NCBI RefSeq assembly: GCF_002443155.1
Contig: NZ_CP023667.1
Location: 1,674,001-1,738,000, forward strand
DNA length: 64,000 bases
Source of the DNA: Alcaligenes faecalis
GTDB lineage: Bacteria; Pseudomonadota; Gammaproteobacteria; Burkholderiales; Burkholderiaceae_B
Direction of reading: 5' to 3'
The translations under genes and the position numbers were made by a program. The notes beneath the pieces were generated by a model. That model saw only the letters and a program-made list of their open reading frames with translations. It ran no database searches and was not told the origin of the DNA. Within the stretch, counting starts at the first letter, position 1; each line of letters starts with the position of its first letter. Of this stretch, positions 59,527-64,000 are shown one piece after another.

Positions 59527-60390
59527 ATGAACAAACTCGTTTTCGATCCGGCAGACCTGGAGCAATACCGGCTCCAGGCCTCGGTGGCTGATTTTGACGC
59601 TGAAATGGCCGCCTACAAGCAGGCTAGCGAACGGGCCCGCGCTGCCTTGAGCACCTGTTTCAGCACCCACGCTTACGGCGATGACCCGGCAGAAAAACTG
59701 GATATCTATGCGGCCAGCCAGGCCGGTGCCCCGGTTTATCTCTTCATTCATGGTGGCTACTGGCGCATGTTGTCCAAGGACGACTCGGCCATGATGGCGC
59801 AAAGCCTGCATGCCGCCGGTGCCACGGTGATTTGCCTGGACTACGGTCTGGCTCCGGCTTACCGCTTGCCGCAAATCGTGGCGCAATGCGAACGCGCCTT
59901 GCAATGGGTTCACGCCCACGCAGCGCAATTTAATGGCGACCCGCAGCGTATTCATATCAGTGGCAGCTCGGCAGGAGGCCATTTAAGCGGCATGTTGCTG
60001 GCGGCCGATGCCCAACGTGAACAGCGCCTGATCCACAGCGCCAGCATTCTCAGCGGCGTGATGGATTTGCATCCCATCTTGCAGTCCGCCGTGAATGACT
60101 GGCTGCAGCTGGACGAAAAACAAGCCCAACGTTACAGCCCGGCCTTGCATCCACCCGCGCAGGGAGTTCCTGTGCTGGTGGCCTGGGGCGCACTGGAACC
60201 GGCCGTCATGCAAGAACAAAGCCGTCACTACGCCCGGCAATGCGAGCTGGCGGGCTGCCTGTTGCAAAGCATGACCGTGCCGAACCGTAATCATTTCAAC
60301 GTCTTGATGGATCTGGAACAGAGCGACAGCGCATTGACGCTGGCCGTGTTGCAGACCATGAATCGTCATACCCAGGAGGAGAGACTATGA
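59527..60390 (+). CDS. Alpha/beta hydrolase (kynurenine-formamidase-like)
   Basis: A 287-residue alpha/beta hydrolase of the esterase/HSL-like group. Oxyanion-hole motif FIHGGYWRML (about 74-83), nucleophile elbow HISGSSAGGHLSG (Ser near residue 147) and a late His (NRNHFNVLMD) complete the triad. HGGYW is typical of arylformamidases such as kynurenine formamidase; meta-cleavage hydrolases of the DmpD type look different. In this operon it may deformylate or hydrolyse the ring-cleavage product. Its stop overlaps the dioxygenase start (ATGA). Confidence 0.82.
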   Translation: MNKLVFDPADLEQYRLQASVADFDAEMAAYKQASERARAALSTCFSTHAYGDDPAEKLDIYAASQAGAPVYLFIHGGYWRMLSKDDSAMMAQSLHAAGATVICLDYGLAPAYRLPQIVAQCERALQWVHAHAAQFNGDPQRIHISGSSAGGHLSGMLLAADAQREQRLIHSASILSGVMDLHPILQSAVNDWLQLDEKQAQRYSPALHPPAQGVPVLVAWGALEPAVMQEQSRHYARQCELAGCLLQSMTVPNRNHFNVLMDLEQSDSALTLAVLQTMNRHTQEERL

Positions 60391-61379
60391 CACAAGCAAC
60401 TTCCCACTCCACTCAAACCGCGTGCTTTGAGCCCCGCCGTCTGGGCCACGTCAACCTGTGGGTTGATGAGCTGCAACGCGGTGAAAATTTTTACAGCCAG
60501 GTTTGCGGCCTGAAAGTGGAATTTACCGAACCTGATCTGGTGGCCACTTTTTTGGGTACCGGCCACACGCCTCATGACCTGGGCATGATGGAAACGACCA
60601 AAGGCGTGAATCGTTATGGCCGCGATGGTCTGCTGCAACTGCCCGGAACAATCGGCCTGAAACCCGGCCTGAATCACCTGGCCTGGGAGCTGGAAAACGA
60701 GGCTGAACTGGTTGCAGGCTGGAAGCGAGCAAAAGAGCAGGGGCGCGACATTGACATGACGGTGGATCACCAGGTGGCCCATAGCGTCTATATGTTTGAC
60801 CCCGATGGCAACTACAACGAGTTCTACTGCGACACCATTAAAGACTGGCGCAGCGTGCTGGGTGGCCCCATGGAGTTGCTGACCAGCCGCTGGGACCCTG
60901 AAGGCCAGGAACCCTTTACCGAAGGCCGCTACGATTCCGACCCGATTCTGGAAACCGTGGCCGACGCCCCGGTGCAACCCCGCCGCGTCACCCACGCCGT
61001 ATTGCGTACCGCCCAACTGGACGCCATGCGCCGCTTCTATACCGAAGTGGGTGGTCTGGAAGTGGTTTATGAAAACGAGCAGGTTGTCTACTTGCGTGCT
61101 GGTCTGGCCAATTATGATTACAGCCTGATCCTGGTGCGTGATGCAGAAGCCTCCTTCTCGCATGGCAGTTTCGAGCTGGCCAGCGTCCAGGATCTGGAAC
61201 AGACGCTGGAGCGCCTGAAAGCCCGGAACATCACTCCCGTTCACGATGTGAACCTGCCCTGGAAGCGCGCTTTCTTCTTGCGTGATCCCGATGGTTTGCT
61301 CAGCGAGTGGTACGTGACTCTGGCTGGCGATCGCGTTCTGGATAGCAATCACTCTTTGCCTTTGTGGGCGCAAGTTTAA
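60387..61379 (+). CDS. Two-module VOC ring-cleavage dioxygenase
   Basis: A 330-residue extradiol-type dioxygenase built from two vicinal-oxygen-chelate modules. Both modules keep a 2-His-1-Glu metal set: H21 (LGHVNLWV), H97 (LNHLAWEL), E145 (NYNEFYCD) and H203 (VTHAVLRT), H259 (SHGSFELA), E307 (LLSEWYVT). In usual two-domain catechol 2,3-dioxygenases only the C-terminal module binds iron. Neighbours are a hydrolase (overlap upstream) and a flavin hydroxylase (10 bp downstream), so it should cleave the diol that the hydroxylase makes. Confidence 0.83.
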   Translation: MTQATSHSTQTACFEPRRLGHVNLWVDELQRGENFYSQVCGLKVEFTEPDLVATFLGTGHTPHDLGMMETTKGVNRYGRDGLLQLPGTIGLKPGLNHLAWELENEAELVAGWKRAKEQGRDIDMTVDHQVAHSVYMFDPDGNYNEFYCDTIKDWRSVLGGPMELLTSRWDPEGQEPFTEGRYDSDPILETVADAPVQPRRVTHAVLRTAQLDAMRRFYTEVGGLEVVYENEQVVYLRAGLANYDYSLILVRDAEASFSHGSFELASVQDLEQTLERLKARNITPVHDVNLPWKRAFFLRDPDGLLSEWYVTLAGDRVLDSNHSLPLWAQV

Positions 61380-61389
61380 GGAAACGAGC

Positions 61390-62547
61390 ATGTCCGATAA
61401 AAAACTAAGTGCCCTGATCGCAGGCGGTGGCCTGGGTGGCTTGGCAACCGCCGCCGCTTTGGCGCAACGCGGCTGGGATATCACCGTGCTGGAGCGCCAA
61501 TCTGAATTGCGCGCCAATGGCTCCGGTATCTATATCTGGGAAAACGGCCTGCGCGTTCTGAAAGCCCTGGGGGCTTACGAACAAGCGATTGAAGGCGCTT
61601 TCTACGGTAGCCATTTTGAGCAGCGCGATCTGAATAATGAAGTTATCGATTGCGGCCCCACACCGCCCGATCGTCGCCTGATTACCGTGATGCGCTCGCA
61701 ATTGCTGAAATCGCTGGAGCAAGCGGGCAAGCGCGCGGGCGTGAAAGTTCGCACCAATGTCGAAGTCATTGCCGCCAGCGCACGCGGGGAAGTTCAACTG
61801 GCCTCGGGCGAGCGTCTACGTGCTGATCTGGTCGTGGGTGCTGATGGTATCTGGTCGCGCATCCGCCAATCTCTGGGTCTGGAACTGGTGCACGAGCAAA
61901 CCCGCGAGGGAGCCTTGCGCACCATGATCGAGCGCAAGCCAGGCGACACCGATGAACAAGATGCTCAAAAATACATCGAGAACTGGAACGGTCTGCATCG
62001 CTTGCTGATTACGCCGGTAAGCGAAACCCAAACCTATCTGGCCCTGACTTGCCCGCACGACGATGTGCGCGCCAGTAATACCCAGATCGACAAGGAATAC
62101 TGGTCCGCCTTGTTCCCGCATTGGGCTCACCTGATTGAACGCGCTGACGGCCCGGTCAGTTGGGGTCGTTACAGTGTGACGCGTTGCAAAACCTGGTCCA
62201 GTGGACGCACGGCGATTCTGGGTGACGCCGCCCACGCTCAACCGCCCAACCTGGGACAGGGTGGCGGCATGGCCATGCAAAATGGTCTGGCTCTGGCCAC
62301 CTTCCTGGAAAAGGTACAGGATGCGCGTGACATCCCCGAAGCTCTGGAAGCCTGGGAAAACAATGAACGCGAGATTGTGGAGCACTGCCAGAAGTGGTCC
62401 TGTCTGTATGGCGAGATCAGTGCCTTGCCCGATGCCGTGCGTACGCAGGTCGTGCGTTCTGCCATGGCCAATCCCTGGAGCTACGCGCAGATTTTCCGCG
62501 CCGCCAGTCACACGCCTACGGGAACCATCCAAGCAGAGCTCTGCTAG
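61390..62547 (+). CDS. FAD-dependent aromatic hydroxylase (MHPCO-like)
   Basis: A 385-residue class A flavin monooxygenase. FAD motifs: IAGGGLGGLATAAAL (about 10-24), the DG motif VVGADGIWSRIR and the GD motif AILGDAAHAQPPNLGQGGG. Segments such as SELRANGSGIYIWENGLRVL and the late WENNEREIVEHCQ resemble 2-methyl-3-hydroxypyridine-5-carboxylate oxygenase (MHPCO) more than salicylate or 6-hydroxynicotinate hydroxylases, from memory of those sequences. It probably hydroxylates a pyridine or phenol carboxylate. Third enzyme gene of the operon; MarR regulator 71 bp downstream. Confidence 0.82.
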   Translation: MSDKKLSALIAGGGLGGLATAAALAQRGWDITVLERQSELRANGSGIYIWENGLRVLKALGAYEQAIEGAFYGSHFEQRDLNNEVIDCGPTPPDRRLITVMRSQLLKSLEQAGKRAGVKVRTNVEVIAASARGEVQLASGERLRADLVVGADGIWSRIRQSLGLELVHEQTREGALRTMIERKPGDTDEQDAQKYIENWNGLHRLLITPVSETQTYLALTCPHDDVRASNTQIDKEYWSALFPHWAHLIERADGPVSWGRYSVTRCKTWSSGRTAILGDAAHAQPPNLGQGGGMAMQNGLALATFLEKVQDARDIPEALEAWENNEREIVEHCQKWSCLYGEISALPDAVRTQVVRSAMANPWSYAQIFRAASHTPTGTIQAELC

Positions 62548-62618
62548 TATACTGACGGTCCGCTTGTCGCTCCGGTTTCATGGGGCGGCAAGCGCAGGAC
62601 TGACTCTCCCAAGGCATT

Positions 62619-63074
62619 ATGAGCAAAACTCCCGTCTCCATCCCTGACAGCAGTGTAGAAACCAATCTGGCCTTCCAGATGGCCAACATTATCTACAAGC
62701 TGGACCAAACCCTGAGATCGACCACCCTGCGTGAGCACAATATGACCTATGTGCACTTCCGGGTCTTGCAGTACCTGTGGGATAAAGACGGGCGCAGCAT
62801 CGGGGAAATTGCCAAGGCCATTGTGGTGCATCAGCCGGTCTTGAGCCGGGTGATTGACCAGATGGAAGAGCGCGAATTGGTGCAGCGCCGCACGGATGAA
62901 AACGACAGTCGCTATATGCGCGTCTACTTGAGCGAAACGGGCCGTGAGCGCTATGCACAAGTCTGGCCCGCCGCCAAGAAAATGATTGATGATGCGCTGT
63001 CTGTGCTCAATCCGAATGAGCGCGAGGACCTGGGCCGCATGCTGCGTAATGTCGCCACCCATCTGGCGACCTGA
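62619..63074 (+). CDS. MarR-family transcriptional regulator
   Basis: 151 residues with a central winged helix-turn-helix (IGEIAKAIVVHQPVLSRVID followed by the wing RRTDENDSRYMRVYLSETG) flanked by dimerisation helices. MarR regulators repress catabolic operons until the substrate or its activated form binds. Last gene of the operon beginning at 58284; the perfect palindrome at 58164-58179 over the promoter is its probable operator. Its tail converges on nudC with 8 bp between stops. Confidence 0.9.
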   Translation: MSKTPVSIPDSSVETNLAFQMANIIYKLDQTLRSTTLREHNMTYVHFRVLQYLWDKDGRSIGEIAKAIVVHQPVLSRVIDQMEERELVQRRTDENDSRYMRVYLSETGRERYAQVWPAAKKMIDDALSVLNPNEREDLGRMLRNVATHLAT

Positions 63075-63082
63075 ATCACGCT

Positions 63083-63844
63083 TTAACGTTTGGCCTGACC
63101 CGGTAAATTGGCCCGAATCAAACGACCCGCAATGGAATCGGTATGGGGCAGATCGGGCAGGACGTCACCAGGGCCAAACCAGCGCGCGTCATTGATCTCG
63201 TCCGCCTGAATGCGCAAATCGCCACCGGCGTACTCGGCGGTATAAGCCACCATCAAAGAATGCGGGAAAGGCCAGGACTGGCTGCCGAAATACTGGATAT
63301 TGTCCACGAGTAGTCCCACTTCCTCCATGACCTCGCGGTGAATGGCTTCTTCCAGATTCTCTCCAGCCTCCACAAAACCTGCCAGGGCGGTGTAGCGCGC
63401 CGTTGCATAGGTGGAATGGCTGGCCAGCAAGATACGATCCTTGTCGCGGATCAGCACCATCATGGCCGGGGAGATTCGGGGATAAGCCGAGAAGCCACAG
63501 GAGGTGCAGCGAAAACACAGTTCATGCTTCACACGCTCCATGCCCGAACCGCACACACCACAGTAGCGATGGCTTCGTGCCCATTCCGAAACCTGAAATG
63601 CCCGATTCACAATACTGGCTTGATCGTCCAGCTGCGACAGCACGCCGCGCAAGTGGCGGAAGATAAAACCGTCTGGAGCCGGGGTCTCTGCGGCTACGTG
63701 GCAGGCAAAATCCTGACAATCATCACCCGGAAAAAGCGCATGCCATTGCGCCGGCGCTAAATCCAGCGCGGGTTTGGCGGGAATCAAGGCTTGTCCTTCT
63801 TGGCTGCTGACCAATATTTCATTTCCACGAAAAATGAAATTCAT
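63083..63844 (-). CDS. nudC: NAD+/NADH diphosphatase NudC (NAD-cap decapping)
   Basis: A 253-residue Nudix hydrolase splitting NAD(H) into NMN(H) and AMP, and removing NAD caps from RNA. It has the zinc ribbon (YCGVCGSGME and CFRCTSCGFSAYPR, about 95-120) and the Nudix box GFVEAGENLEEAIHREVMEE followed by VG. SQSWPFPHSLMVAY is the NudC-specific SQPWPFPxS block. Start at 63844 with AGGA eleven bases upstream; the frame is open upstream but without homology. Convergent to the MarR gene. Confidence 0.93.
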   Translation of the reverse strand: MNFIFRGNEILVSSQEGQALIPAKPALDLAPAQWHALFPGDDCQDFACHVAAETPAPDGFIFRHLRGVLSQLDDQASIVNRAFQVSEWARSHRYCGVCGSGMERVKHELCFRCTSCGFSAYPRISPAMMVLIRDKDRILLASHSTYATARYTALAGFVEAGENLEEAIHREVMEEVGLLVDNIQYFGSQSWPFPHSLMVAYTAEYAGGDLRIQADEINDARWFGPGDVLPDLPHTDSIAGRLIRANLPGQAKR

Positions 63845-64000
63845 GTGTTTCCTGTCCTTTAATAAGCCGCCTAAGAGCAGCACAGCGCTGGCTATTGTAC
63901 GGGAAGGGCGAAGGCGAAAAAAAGCAGAAAAAAACACAAGGAGCCGAGCAGGGCGTCCAGACCGGAGCGAGAAAAAATCGCCGTTTTAAAACCAGAAACA
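63845..64000. other. Region upstream of nudC to window edge
   Basis: 156 bases, purine-rich, containing the nudC leader. No gene or clear regulatory site is seen before the window ends. Confidence 0.4.

Noticed and set aside
60366..61517. 383-codon minus-strand ORF opposite the VOC dioxygenase
   Set aside because: Shadow ORF; the plus-strand gene shows intact metal triads and operon overlaps.
62534..62545. Perfect palindrome GCAGAGCTCTGC before the MarR gene as operator
   Set aside because: Falls within the last codons of the hydroxylase and differs from the promoter palindrome; more likely codon coincidence.

Overview
The window reads like a chromosomal segment of a free-living betaproteobacterium of the Alcaligenaceae, most likely Alcaligenes or a close relative. 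The basis is gene content and protein style (Bug-family binding protein, imuA-imuB-dnaE2 cassette, FmdA/FmdB pair, many aromatic and amino-acid catabolic genes), not a database search. Genes are densely packed on both strands, with frequent ATGA overlaps. I see no rRNA, tRNA, insertion sequence, phage or CRISPR array. The left edge cuts a D-serine dehydratase gene.

Layout. 1-3.5 kb: dsdA (partial) and a two-gene cytochrome c operon (triheme cytochrome plus a TsdA-like thiosulfate dehydrogenase) with an FNR-type box upstream. 3.8-6.7 kb: FAD amine/amino-acid oxidase, YkvI-like transporter and XRE-cupin regulator. 6.9-13.9 kb: lipoprotein, SUMF1-like and secreted proteins, KtrAB potassium uptake, an old yellow enzyme, a thioesterase and YqeY. 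14-19.2 kb: the SOS mutasome cassette under a near-perfect LexA box. 19.3-25.6 kb: DTW-domain enzyme, NRDE protein, M14-type desuccinylase, Bug protein, LysR regulator and PBP7-like endopeptidase. 26.3-28 kb: a MotA/MotB-like pair. 28.1-32.1 kb: two divergent TPP riboswitches, one controlling a sodium:solute symporter and the other an SDR plus flavin monooxygenase operon. 32.2-34 kb: YdfG, then an FMN riboswitch, a 23-codon leader ORF and riboflavin synthase. 35.1-41.1 kb: aspartase, C4-dicarboxylate carrier and DctB/DctD, with a sigma-54 promoter and DctD-like upstream sites. 41.3-46.3 kb: tetrathionate reductase ttrBCA behind an FNR class II promoter. 46.5-54 kb: FepA-like receptor, FmdA/FmdB, 8-oxoguanine deaminase and NCS2 permease. 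54.1-58.1 kb: Hsp20, M20 amidohydrolase, AraC regulator and MFS exporter. 58.3-63.1 kb: a catabolic operon (MFS, alpha/beta hydrolase, two-module VOC dioxygenase, MHPCO-like flavin hydroxylase, MarR). 63.1-63.8 kb: nudC.

How the genes work together. Three respiratory or carbon modules suit low-oxygen life: TsdA-like cytochromes and TtrBCA can interconvert thiosulfate and tetrathionate, both behind FNR-like boxes, and aspartase with the Dct carrier supplies fumarate from imported aspartate. Vitamin economy is under RNA control, with two TPP aptamers and one FMN aptamer within 3.5 kb. The two most promising candidates for undescribed biology are (i) the TPP-riboswitch-controlled SDR and LLM-class flavin monooxygenase operon facing a riboswitch-controlled symporter, and (ii) the operon at 58.3-63.1 kb, whose flavoprotein resembles pyridine-ring oxygenases and whose promoter carries a perfect palindrome over the -35 box.
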